A stretch of 58,960 nucleotides of DNA from Rhodospirillaceae bacterium (GTDB lineage: Bacteria > Pseudomonadota > Alphaproteobacteria > Rhodospirillales > Rhodospirillaceae): assembly GCA_029245025.1 (NCBI GenBank), contig JAQWQC010000012.1, positions 1 through 58,960 of the forward strand, in the 5' to 3' direction. Positions 18,280 through 25,933 of this stretch are shown in pieces (position 1 is the stretch's first letter; each line of letters opens with the position of its first letter). The notes beneath the pieces were generated by a model. The model ran no database searches, was not told where the DNA came from, and was given only the letters and a program-made list of their open reading frames with translations. The translations under genes were made by a program, and so were the position numbers.

Positions 18280-19107
18280 TTAACCACCGCTTTGGAAACG
18301 GTCGAGTACTGCATCATCCATTCCAGCATCCCGAGAGATCTCGCCATAAAATTCGGCGGTAATCTCAGACGCCCCTTTTTCTTTGGCTGCCGCTTCCGCG
18401 TGGCGAATGACGGTTCGACGCACACCCGCTGGCACTCGACGTAGGGCTTGCATAGCGCCTTCATCCCACTCCATGCCTGTTACAAGGGCATGTACTTCTT
18501 GGGACGAGTCTTCAATGTCTTCCAACGTGTACATCTCGATATTGTCGCTGTGGCAATAGAAGTAATCGGCGCGGCGTTCATCCCCCAGTCCAATCGGTAG
18601 GTCCAGCGCACGAAGCCGATCTTCCCTGCCCATATCGACTAGATCTTCCTCGACCATAAGGGAAACAATGTTGCCGATTACATGTCCTTGTGTGGCGTCG
18701 AGTTCGACCGCTTCATCTAGGGTGCACTCGAGTATCTGTTTGCACTCTGAAATGCTCGGGGGCTTAACGCGTTTCGACGGAATTTGAGTGAAAGATGTGT
18801 GTTCGAGTTCATTCACACCTTCGGGATGAAAGCGTGCCGTTTCCATCATGTCTCTCAGGTGACTGGCCGAGGGACAGTTGATGACGAATTCGCCTGTATC
18901 GCGAATATTCTGGAAAGTATGTGATGTATTTCGAAAGCCCAGATAAATGCGTGGCGTTTTGTGCATCACATCGTATTGCATGATGTGGGAGTAGGGGGCC
19001 GCATTCACCTTGCCATCGGAATTGAGAGTCGTAACGATGGTGATGAGTTTTGGAAAAACGAATGTATCTGAATACCAAAACGGTTTGATTTTTACGTCTT
19101 TATGCAT
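18280..19107 (-). CDS. FMN-binding split-barrel (flavin reductase-like) protein
   Basis: About 275 residues from the ATG at 19107, which has GAGAGTGG upstream; an in-frame TTG at 19158 would overlap the neighbouring gene and is less likely. The N-terminal half (KLITIVTTLNSDGKVNAAP, PRIYLGFRN, NIRDTGEFVINCPS) is the flavin reductase-like fold that binds FMN. The C-terminal part is long and has a low-homology helical segment ending in a PCP-red-like hydrophilic tail (WDEGAMQALRRVPAGVRR), which I do not recognise fully. Likely a flavin-dependent reductase or oxygenase partner. Same strand and order as NTF2-like, cupin and hydrolase genes. Confidence 0.72.
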   Translation of the reverse strand: MHKDVKIKPFWYSDTFVFPKLITIVTTLNSDGKVNAAPYSHIMQYDVMHKTPRIYLGFRNTSHTFQNIRDTGEFVINCPSASHLRDMMETARFHPEGVNELEHTSFTQIPSKRVKPPSISECKQILECTLDEAVELDATQGHVIGNIVSLMVEEDLVDMGREDRLRALDLPIGLGDERRADYFYCHSDNIEMYTLEDIEDSSQEVHALVTGMEWDEGAMQALRRVPAGVRRTVIRHAEAAAKEKGASEITAEFYGEISRDAGMDDAVLDRFQSGG

Positions 19108-19129
19108 GCCGTGTTTTCCACTCTCTAAA

Positions 19130-19570
19130 CTATATGTGCGTGTAGCCGTCGGGCTCAAAACTCTCGTGATGATGTAACATCATCCAGCGGCCTTCTACCT
19201 TACGCATCACGTCGGTTAACCGCATGTTGGCGGATAAGGCGTTGGGCGGCTCCCAGCCGGCGGCCATATGGCAAAGAACGATCGCCAGGTCACCGTAGAA
19301 GTCGATTTTGAGGGGATTGAGCGTAAAAGAGAATAGTCCCCGTGCTTGCGTGTTTTCTTGATCTTTTTTGTGAAATTCTTTGACCTCGGATAGAGACTTA
19401 AAGAGCTGGGGTAACGTGCCGTCCCAAACGGAATACTCGGGCAGTTGAACAGCCTCGATCTTTTCCGGTTGAAAGGTTCGATAAGCCTCGTAAATGCTTT
19501 CGATCACTTTGAATGCGGCCTCTTCCTCAGAACCCGGTTCCAGTTCGATAAACTTCCTTACGACATCCAT
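19130..19570 (-). CDS. NTF2/SnoaL-like protein
   Basis: 146 residues with the alpha+beta cone pattern of SnoaL-like proteins: an N-terminal helix (IESIYEAYRTFQ), KVEGRWMMLHHHESF near the end, and a central segment ALSANMRLTDVMRKVEG. Members act as small isomerases, cyclases, dehydratases or ligand binders. The HHHESF near the end is the part that would line the pocket. It lies 9 bases downstream of the cupin gene. One of three NTF2-like genes in the window. Confidence 0.75.
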   Translation of the reverse strand: MDVVRKFIELEPGSEEEAAFKVIESIYEAYRTFQPEKIEAVQLPEYSVWDGTLPQLFKSLSEVKEFHKKDQENTQARGLFSFTLNPLKIDFYGDLAIVLCHMAAGWEPPNALSANMRLTDVMRKVEGRWMMLHHHESFEPDGYTHI

Positions 19571-19579
19571 CGGTCTGAC

Positions 19580-20425
19580 CTAGTAGTTCGGTGGCTTCAC
19601 GTAGGGTTTTGCGATCTTTTTGAGGTCATCGGGCAGAGATGGATTGAACTCTGGGTCCCAATAGAAGGGTGATTTCTCTTCGGCGATGGTGTTAGCCAGA
19701 GGACCATTTATGGTCCGTACCCAAAGGTGATACCCGGCATCGGTTCCGGCCGGGCCATGGTATTCACCTTCCAGCCACCAGACATATCCTCCAGGACCCA
19801 TGCGGCCGCAATCTCCCCACACATATTCGCCATCGATGCAGAAGACTTCTTCGATCATCGGGTGGGTCCACTTGGGTTTCATCATACCGGCAGGAACCCT
19901 ATGAGGGCGCGTGCAATACAGAAAGGATTGCTCGCCGGTGTAGGGGTCGTTGCGAAGCGGCTTGATAGCTGTGCCGCCAGCAAATTTTGGGTCGGTTAAG
20001 CCTTCATCCCATTCCATGGTCATGGGGTCGACGAACGGGATGAGGAGTTTTTCATCGTAGTCGGGGCCGCTCCCCGATTTGACTTCGGGTTTATCAGCGA
20101 AGGTGGTGAGCGTCACGCAGCCTTGTTCTGAGGACGCACTTTGCCGTGTGTAACCAGCGGGTAGAAAACCGTACTGATGGGCGCGATAGTTTTGACCGTT
20201 GATGGTGATTGACCCCTCAAGCACTAAAAACTCTTCATGAGCGGTGATGAATTCCGGTTCGGTGCGGCTCCAGCCTTTGGGGTATCGAATGATCGTGGTG
20301 GAGTCCGTCTCCGCTTCATCGATCGACAAAATCTTCATATCGATGTCATCGCGGCCTGGGCCGTACAGACCTTTCTGCCATGATATATCTTGCGCTTGGA
20401 TGAAGAGAATATGTGGCCGCGCCAT
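19580..20425 (-). CDS. Two-domain cupin, DUF4437-like (paralogue A)
   Basis: 281 residues without a signal peptide. The opening MARPHILFIQAQD is shared with paralogues at 20588 and 21838. N-terminal cupin: AHEEFLVLEGSI and GFLPAGYTRQ. C-terminal cupin: WTHPMIEEVFCIDGEYV and GGYVWWLEGEYHGP, retaining His/Glu/His positions expected for a metal site. Bicupins include dioxygenases, isomerases and sensor proteins; the ChrR-like/DUF4437 assignment is by pattern. Divergent from paralogue B, with a 19-base dyad in the gap. Starts an operon toward NTF2-like, split-barrel and hydrolase genes. Confidence 0.8.
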   Translation of the reverse strand: MARPHILFIQAQDISWQKGLYGPGRDDIDMKILSIDEAETDSTTIIRYPKGWSRTEPEFITAHEEFLVLEGSITINGQNYRAHQYGFLPAGYTRQSASSEQGCVTLTTFADKPEVKSGSGPDYDEKLLIPFVDPMTMEWDEGLTDPKFAGGTAIKPLRNDPYTGEQSFLYCTRPHRVPAGMMKPKWTHPMIEEVFCIDGEYVWGDCGRMGPGGYVWWLEGEYHGPAGTDAGYHLWVRTINGPLANTIAEEKSPFYWDPEFNPSLPDDLKKIAKPYVKPPNY

Positions 20426-20478
20426 TGCTGCTTTCCCTTGTTTTGGTTGACATTGTGGGGAGGGATCATGGCGGAGGC

Positions 20479-20497
20479 AGCGTTGTCGCGCAACGCT
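20479..20497. promoter_or_regulatory. Candidate operator between divergent cupin genes
   Basis: AGCGTTG-TCGCG-CAACGCT, 7-base perfect arms around 5 bases, in the 162-base gap between cupin A and cupin B. Position between two paralogous divergent genes suggests shared control. Confidence 0.4.
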
Positions 20498-20587
20498 TTA
20501 GAACTAGCTGAATAGCAGAGGATACAATGGTGTTTTTTGTTCGCGAGCTTGGGTAGACTTGATCTCTATAGGTGAGGGGATGCTGCT

Positions 20588-21436
20588 ATGTCGCGACCGC
20601 ACTGCATGTTTATCCAGGCCCAGGATGTGCCTTGGTCGAAAGGGTTTCCCGGCGGTGGTTGGGATGACCTCGAAGTCAAAGTGCTGAGTTTAGACGCAGA
20701 CACAGGTGCCTGTTCGACAATCGTCCGCTACCCTGAAGGCTGGGAACGCAACGGCAATCGCTATTTAACTTGTCATGAAGAGTTTCTAGTGCTCGAAGGC
20801 ACGCTGGTCATCAACAGTGTGGCCTATGGTCCCTATGCCTACGCCAACCTCCCAGCTGGCTACGCGCGGCAATCTGTATCCGCACCTAAAGGGGCTGTCG
20901 TGTTGACTATGCTCTCAGCCAGGCCGTTTGAAGCAGATGGTATTTCGCCCGAAGGTGTGTTCGATGAAAAATTGTTGGTTGAGCAGATTGATGTCGCTCC
21001 AGACGGATTAGAAGGGTGGACAGAAAATCCCTACAGCCGGTACTTGATGGGCACAGGCGTGCGCCCGTTGAGGGAAGACCCGTATACTGGCGAAATTAGT
21101 ATTCTGTATGCCGCTCTTCCCTTTCGTTTCATGGAAAAAGAGTGGACTCATCCTACCGTGCAAGAAATGTTTGTGTTGTCGGGTGAATACGCGATCAACG
21201 ATGCTGGCGTGATGTGCCCTGGATCTTACGCCTGGTGGGAACCGGAAAACCTGCACGGACCATATGGCTCTCATACGGGCTTTATGATGTTTATCCGAAC
21301 CGTCGGTGGCAAATTGGCGAACAAGTTTGGCAAAGAAGGGATCGCGGTTGACTACGAAGCGCCTTACAAGCCTGTTGTAGAGTCCGATGCACTCAAACCC
21401 TATGCTAAGCCGCCAGTTAGGCGAACGTTGTATTAG
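20588..21436 (+). CDS. Two-domain cupin, DUF4437-like (paralogue B)
   Basis: 282 residues; opens MSRPHCMFIQAQD like its paralogues. N-terminal cupin CHEEFLVLEGTL with NLPAGYARQS; C-terminal cupin EWTHPTVQEMFVLSGEY with SYAWWEPENLHGP. Both His-Glu pairs are present. GGTGAGG is close upstream of the start. The next gene (NTF2-like) begins 12 bases after its stop and cupin C follows that, so cupin-NTF2-cupin forms a tight unit mirroring the cupin-NTF2 order of the opposite strand. Catalytic reaction unknown. Confidence 0.8.
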   Translation: MSRPHCMFIQAQDVPWSKGFPGGGWDDLEVKVLSLDADTGACSTIVRYPEGWERNGNRYLTCHEEFLVLEGTLVINSVAYGPYAYANLPAGYARQSVSAPKGAVVLTMLSARPFEADGISPEGVFDEKLLVEQIDVAPDGLEGWTENPYSRYLMGTGVRPLREDPYTGEISILYAALPFRFMEKEWTHPTVQEMFVLSGEYAINDAGVMCPGSYAWWEPENLHGPYGSHTGFMMFIRTVGGKLANKFGKEGIAVDYEAPYKPVVESDALKPYAKPPVRRTLY

Positions 21437-21447
21437 AGGAAACATCG

Positions 21448-21828
21448 ATGTCCGCTGCTGTTGCAATCGTAAAAACATTTCTCGACGCTCTTGGCCGGCG
21501 TGACATCGAAGCTGTCGATGTTTTGCTCGGGCCAGGGTTTCGCATGACGGTAAGTGGTGGTCATGTGTATACATCACCCGCTGAATTTGCGGCATTCTCT
21601 AAAGGGCGGCAAAAAGGCGCCCGTAAGACGACCGAACGTTATGATGCTATCCCTGGAGCAGACTGCATTGTTGTGTATGCGATGGGATCAATGGCGGGAA
21701 CCTGGAATGACGACAGCTCGTTTGAAGGAGTGCGATATATCGATCGGTTTGAAATAGCGCACGGTAAGATCGTTGATATGCGGGTTTGGAGCGATATGTC
21801 TGAATTCCGACCCACGGACGAGTATTAG
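21448..21828 (+). CDS. NTF2/SnoaL-like protein between two cupins
   Basis: 126 residues: helix AIVKTFLDALGRRDIEAV, then GPGFRMTVSGGHVY and the C-terminal strand pair FEGVRYIDRFEIAHGKIVDMRVWSD. This end closely matches the third NTF2-like protein at 33648 (VRYIDRFVFRDGLMVEQQVWND), so these two are close relatives. SnoaL-like proteins catalyse small rearrangements or bind hydrophobic ligands. Spaced 12 bases from cupin B and 9 bases from cupin C. Confidence 0.78.
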   Translation: MSAAVAIVKTFLDALGRRDIEAVDVLLGPGFRMTVSGGHVYTSPAEFAAFSKGRQKGARKTTERYDAIPGADCIVVYAMGSMAGTWNDDSSFEGVRYIDRFEIAHGKIVDMRVWSDMSEFRPTDEY

Positions 21829-21837
21829 GACTGCGGA

Positions 21838-22701
21838 ATGGCGCGCGCCCACACATGTTTTGTTCAAGCCCAGGAAATTCCCTGGGTCGACGGTGCACCG
21901 GGGAACCCGGACGTAGCCGTGCAGAGTAAGGTTCTAAGCCAAGACGATGAGACAGGTGCATTTACAGCGATCTTGAAAGTTGAGCCAGGGTTTACGCGAT
22001 CTGGTCCTGTGCACTTTCGCTGCGACGTTGAAATCTTCGTTTTAGATGGTGAGCTAGAGGTGAACGGTGAGCAGTATACAAAAGATTGCTATGCCTTCTG
22101 GCCGTCGGGATACGTGCGGAATAGCACCACATCTGAACAGGGTTGTGTGCTATTGGCGCTATTTGATGGGCTTCATCAGCCGACCTTGGGTGCTGCACCG
22201 GAGGAGCATTTTCGAGACGATAAACTGATCAAGAAACTCAATGCCTATGAGATGGACTGGAAAACCGGGGAAGCGGGATCAGTGACAGGAAAACCTCTTT
22301 CACCGACAATTTTCACCAAGAAGCTCCGCGTTGACACGGATACTCGAGAGCAGACGTTTTTGTATGCCGCTTTGCCCCATCACGCACCGCCCCCGATCAT
22401 GAAGGGTAAGTTTGGTCACCCGATGATTGAAGAAGTGTTTGTGCTGTCAGGCGAATATGTTTTCGGCGATGTCGGTAAAATGGGCCCTGGAGGCTATGCC
22501 TGGTGGCGGGAAAATGAAATGCATGGTCCCGCTGGCAGCGAAATTGGCTACAACCTTTTCATTCGTATTTATGATGGTCCGTTGAAGAATAAATTTTTGG
22601 AAGAAGAATCACAGTTTTCTTTCCGGCCACCGCATAACCCGGCGCTGCCTGATCACCTGGAAGATTTTGATAAGCCTTATCCGTTTACTGATCCGTGGTG
22701 A
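21838..22701 (+). CDS. Two-domain cupin, DUF4437-like (paralogue C, altered N-terminal site)
   Basis: 287 residues, opens MARAHTCFVQAQE. The N-terminal cupin reads RCDVEIFVLDGEL where the paralogues have AHEEFLVLEG, so the first metal-ligand histidine is replaced by aspartate while the glutamate position remains. The C-terminal domain is intact (FGHPMIEEVFVLSGEYV, GGYAWWRENEMHGP). This suggests one active metal site per subunit or a structural N-domain. Last gene of the plus-strand cupin unit; converges with queE 5 bases on. Confidence 0.8.
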   Translation: MARAHTCFVQAQEIPWVDGAPGNPDVAVQSKVLSQDDETGAFTAILKVEPGFTRSGPVHFRCDVEIFVLDGELEVNGEQYTKDCYAFWPSGYVRNSTTSEQGCVLLALFDGLHQPTLGAAPEEHFRDDKLIKKLNAYEMDWKTGEAGSVTGKPLSPTIFTKKLRVDTDTREQTFLYAALPHHAPPPIMKGKFGHPMIEEVFVLSGEYVFGDVGKMGPGGYAWWRENEMHGPAGSEIGYNLFIRIYDGPLKNKFLEEESQFSFRPPHNPALPDHLEDFDKPYPFTDPW

Positions 22702-22706
22702 CTGCC

Positions 22707-23342
22707 CTAAGGAATACCGAGCACTTTGTGAACCTGTAGGCTTAGCCGCCAGGCAGGATTGTCCCGGCAGAAGTCCACACACGTTTTGAGATTGTCCTGA
22801 TAGTCAGGTCCATCCATGGGCTGGACGAACCGATGGGTGAAATTTTGGTCTTCTAGGTCCCGCGGGTCAAAACTCACTTGGGGGTGCACAATCTTTAGCT
22901 CATCTCCAAAACATTGAACTTGCTCAACGCCGGCTTTGGGGCTGACACACACCCAATCAACGCCGGGTGGGACAGGCAGAGTGCCGTTGGTCTCAATCGC
23001 CACGTCAAAACGCTGGCCGTGGAGGGCCGTGATCAGACCATCATCCAGTTGCAGCAATGGTTCGCCGCCGGTGAATACAACATACGGGTGGCCACGGGCG
23101 TCGTCTGGCCAGTAGCTCGCTATTTTCAAAGCAAGGTCTGCAGCAGAAGTGAAAGTTCCACCGCCGTTGCCATTGGTGCCGACAAAGTCTGTATCGCAAA
23201 ACTGACATTGGGCTGTTGCGCGATCCCGCTCAAGACCCGACCAAAGATTACACCCCGCGAAGCGGCAGAATACAGCTGCACGCCCTGTCTGTGCGCCTTC
23301 GCCCTGCAGTGTGTAGTGAATTTCTTTGACAGCGTAGGTCAC
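22707..23342 (-). CDS. queE: 7-carboxy-7-deazaguanine synthase QueE
   Basis: 211 residues. Radical SAM enzyme converting 6-carboxytetrahydropterin to 7-carboxy-7-deazaguanine. The N-terminal [21 protein letters not shown] motif is diagnostic. The iron-sulphur ligands are spaced CX14CX2C (C31, C46, C49), an expanded cluster loop known for one QueE subtype, instead of CX3CX2[10 protein letters not shown] and AIETNGT follow as the SAM-binding motifs. Its start overlaps the queC stop by 4 bases, so it is coupled to queC. Confidence 0.93.
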   Translation of the reverse strand: MTYAVKEIHYTLQGEGAQTGRAAVFCRFAGCNLWSGLERDRATAQCQFCDTDFVGTNGNGGGTFTSAADLALKIASYWPDDARGHPYVVFTGGEPLLQLDDGLITALHGQRFDVAIETNGTLPVPPGVDWVCVSPKAGVEQVQCFGDELKIVHPQVSFDPRDLEDQNFTHRFVQPMDGPDYQDNLKTCVDFCRDNPAWRLSLQVHKVLGIP

Positions 23343-24067
23343 GCAGCCTCCACGAAGCGATCGTATCCTGACGATCGTAAATCACAGGCAGGACAGTCGC
23401 CGCATCCGTAGCCCCAATGGTGACGGTGTTCTCGGTCACCTTGGTAACAGGTGTGAGTGTACTCAATAATGAGGTTCGTAAGAACCGATCCACCAAGGTC
23501 TTGTGACAATCTCCAAGTCGCGGCTTTATCGAGGTGCATTAGGGGTGTCTCGATGTGCATTGGCCGATCCAGACCAAGAGATAATGCTGTTTCCTGGGCA
23601 TCGATGGTCGCGCGGCGACAATCAGGGTAGCCTGAGTAGTCTGTTTCACACATGCCACCAACCAGAGTTTTAATCCCACGGCGATAGGCAAGGGTACCAG
23701 CCGCATTGAGAAAGGCGAGATTGCGTCCAGGTACAAATGTGTTTGGCAGACCGGCCTCGTTCATATTAATGGCGACGTCATGGGTTATCGCCGTTTCGCC
23801 TAACGCGCTGAGATAACCTAGATCGATACGGTGATCGGCGCCTAGCCGTTCGTCCCAGGAGGGGAAGTGCTTACGCAGCCTAGCGCGTACAATGTCACGG
23901 CAAGCCATCTCAACATGATGTCTTTGGCCATAGTCAAACCCGATGGTTTCAACTGTTTCATAGCGGTCGAGCGCCCACGCAAGGCAGGTGGTTGAGTCCT
24001 GTCCGCCTGAAAAGAGGACCAGCGCTGCGACTGGCGCCCTGACTTGTGGAGGTAATTCCGTATTCAT
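23339..24067 (-). CDS. queC: 7-cyano-7-deazaguanine synthase QueC
   Basis: 242 residues. ATP-dependent conversion of 7-carboxy-7-deazaguanine to preQ0. The PP-loop [12 protein letters not shown] lies at about residues 19-29, followed by [12 protein letters not shown]. The C-terminal [10 protein letters not shown] together with an upstream cysteine (HTCYQGD) forms the zinc site. VPGRNLAFL is the nucleotide-binding part typical of the family. Upstream of and overlapping queE; divergent from queD. Confidence 0.94.
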   Translation of the reverse strand: MNTELPPQVRAPVAALVLFSGGQDSTTCLAWALDRYETVETIGFDYGQRHHVEMACRDIVRARLRKHFPSWDERLGADHRIDLGYLSALGETAITHDVAINMNEAGLPNTFVPGRNLAFLNAAGTLAYRRGIKTLVGGMCETDYSGYPDCRRATIDAQETALSLGLDRPMHIETPLMHLDKAATWRLSQDLGGSVLTNLIIEYTHTCYQGDREHRHHWGYGCGDCPACDLRSSGYDRFVEAA

Positions 24068-24253
24068 AGCCGCACTTTGACCAGCGCCGACCGCAGGTCA
24101 AGAATCATTTTCAACTATTTTAGTCTCAGGCATTTAATGGTCAAAAAAGGAAAGGCAGTGGCTGACTGTTTTCAGGCCGTGCTTTTTCTGGATGGTGGTG
24201 GCATAGTCCGCGCGTTTTCGGACCGTATTCACGTTTAGACCGCCAAACATCTT

Positions 24254-24619
24254 ATGGATATCTTTAAGAGTTTTACCTTCGAAGCTGCTCATCACCTGGC
24301 CCCTAATGTGGCGCCAGAACATCGCTATGCGCGCCTGCACGGGCATTCGTTCGTGGCAGAAGTCTATCTGTCAGGTGAGCCAGAAGAAAAATCGGGATGG
24401 ATTGTGGATTTCGCTAAAGTCGATGAGGCAATTAGTCATCTCAAAGGTGAACTGGATCACGGCTATCTCAATGACCTGGATGGCCTCAGCCATCCGACAC
24501 TAGAAAACATAGCGATTTGGGTCTGGGGGCGTTTAGCCCCGCAGTTCCCGGCCTTGAGTAAAATTATAATTCGGCGTGGGTCGTGTGGCGAAGGCTGCGT
24601 CTACGAGGGTCCAAGCTAA
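24254..24619 (+). CDS. queD: QueD/6-carboxytetrahydropterin synthase homologue lacking the catalytic cysteine
   Basis: 121 residues, normal family length. Zinc ligands are visible: H13/H14 in FEAAHH and HGH at 29-31. IVDFAKVDE, LDHGYLND and a C-terminal GSCGEGCVYEG are as in QueD. The CxxxHGH motif of QueD is here YARLHGH: the catalytic cysteine position (Cys27 in the E. coli enzyme) is Tyr25. The codon is TAT in clear sequence. It should make 6-carboxytetrahydropterin from dihydroneopterin triphosphate, but the active-site change makes that uncertain. Divergent from queC-queE. Confidence 0.85.
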   Translation: MDIFKSFTFEAAHHLAPNVAPEHRYARLHGHSFVAEVYLSGEPEEKSGWIVDFAKVDEAISHLKGELDHGYLNDLDGLSHPTLENIAIWVWGRLAPQFPALSKIIIRRGSCGEGCVYEGPS

Positions 24620-24801
24620 GTTTTAAGGACGCCTGCCACGGCCTTGACGACAGCCAGCAGGTCTTCATTTTTCCAGGCAATCTCCATCGAGTTCCAGCCC
24701 AACCGGAAGGCCACTGCAGCTGATTCCTGCTGGAATGCTGATTCCTGGACGCTGTTCAGCGCTACCCATGCTGGTGTGCCGAAAATGAAACCATTAAAAA
24801 A
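24616..24801 (-). pseudogene. Possible gene remnant in a gene-poor stretch
   Basis: Between queD (ends 24619) and the NmrA gene (starts 25067) there are 447 bases without a convincing gene. On the minus strand about 62 open codons read like a helical protein (FGTPAWVALNSVQESAF, VAFRLGWNSMEIAWKNEDLL, VVKAVAGVLKT) but there is no start near its open end, which is a TGA. Upstream in another frame a short open stretch (from 24910 down to 24806, MRSAITHALKPIAF) ends at a TAG. The layout suggests a small gene broken by frameshift. It has a phasin-like feel, but I cannot identify it; chance is possible. Confidence 0.25.
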
Positions 24802-25066
24802 TCAACTAGTCGTCTTTCAGGACATTATCATCCCCAGCGAGAGCCAGGGCGACATCTGCCGTTGTCGGAAAAGCGATGGGCTTGAGGGCGTGTGTAATAG
24901 CACTGCGCATAGGTTCGCTACGTTTTAGCCGGTTATTTTTGTAATGTTTTGTATCGTTGGACTTGCACCAACTAAAGTTCCCTGGCATGTGTCCCCATAT
25001 ATTTTGTGGCGACCTTACATTTGCCATTCAAATAGATAAAAACCTCAAAATTAGGAGACGCACACC

Positions 25067-25930
25067 ATGTATCTCGTGACAGGCGCAACTGGAAAGACCG
25101 GTGGGCAAACCGTCAAACATTTGTTGGCCAAAGGCGCTCCAGTGCGGGCTTTTGTCCGCGATGAGGAAAAAGCGGCACCACTAAAGGAACAGGGTGTTCA
25201 GCTTGCCATTGGAGATATTGGTGACGCCGATGCCGTAGCAAAAGCGATGGACGGGGTTGAAGGTGTTTTATTGACCCTGCCAAATGGTCCCAACCAACTC
25301 GACTGGGAATTGGGAGTTCTAAAAGAGGCCGAAGCCGCGGGCGTTAAGCATATGGTTTATATGTCGTCAACGGAGTCTAACCCGGATAACCCGCGGCGAA
25401 TACCTCAAGTGCACGTCAAAGTGGCGGATGCGGTTATGGCGTCCAGCATGGGTTGGACGATCATGCGCCCTAACTTTTTCATGCAGGGCATTTACCCATT
25501 CGCCGGGCAGGTCAAGGCCAATGACGGTTTCTCATTCCCAGCGGGAGATGGCACCGCATCGATGTGCGACGTGCGGGATGTCGGTGAAGTGGCAGCGATT
25601 ATTCTAACCGGCGGTGAGGCACATTATGGAAAGACCTACGATCTCACCGGCCCGAATATTGTATCCATGCACGATGTCGCTTCCCTACTGAGTAAGACGC
25701 TCGGCCGCGAAATCACATACAAGCCTATGCCGTTGCAGGCGTTCCATGATTATTTGGCAAGCGTCCTCAAGAGTGATTGGCACGTCGACGGTGTGGTCGA
25801 ACTGATGCAAGAAATGTCGGAAGAGGGCGGTTTGGATTACACCACAGATACCATGGGCGAGTTGCTTGGTCGGCCACCGACGAACATTGCGCAATTCATC
25901 GAAGAGCACAAAGGGATGTTCGGCGGCTAA
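25067..25930 (+). CDS. NmrA-family NAD(P)-binding protein
   Basis: 287 residues, cytoplasmic, no signal. AGGAG lies about 10 bases upstream of the ATG. GATGKTG (6-12) is the Rossmann loop; KHMVYMSSTESNPD and WTIMRPNFFMQG follow, as in NmrA/HSCARG-like and quinone-reductase-2-like proteins. Such proteins act as redox sensors or as NADPH quinone reductases. Third member of the NmrA/SDR type in the window, after the two exported ones at 5619-7165, but not closely similar to those. Converges with the medium-chain reductase 3 bases away. Confidence 0.85.
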   Translation: MYLVTGATGKTGGQTVKHLLAKGAPVRAFVRDEEKAAPLKEQGVQLAIGDIGDADAVAKAMDGVEGVLLTLPNGPNQLDWELGVLKEAEAAGVKHMVYMSSTESNPDNPRRIPQVHVKVADAVMASSMGWTIMRPNFFMQGIYPFAGQVKANDGFSFPAGDGTASMCDVRDVGEVAAIILTGGEAHYGKTYDLTGPNIVSMHDVASLLSKTLGREITYKPMPLQAFHDYLASVLKSDWHVDGVVELMQEMSEEGGLDYTTDTMGELLGRPPTNIAQFIEEHKGMFGG

Positions 25931-25933
25931 CGC

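Noticed and set aside
21008-21595. 195-codon minus-strand frame over cupin B and NTF2-like genes
   Set aside because: Spans two real genes with conserved motifs on the other strand; no family pattern.
24068-24253. preQ1 riboswitch or similar upstream of the queuosine genes
   Set aside because: The queC-queD divergent gap has a weak GTCCG...CGGAC pairing but no preQ1 aptamer pattern; besides, these are synthesis genes that usually lie behind one, so I looked and did not find it.
24134-24346. Minus-strand open frame over the queD start (TLKDIHKMFGGLNVNTVRKR)
   Set aside because: It overlaps the 5' end of queD on the opposite strand, has no ribosome site, and no recognisable family; probably a shadow frame, though its composition is not absurd.
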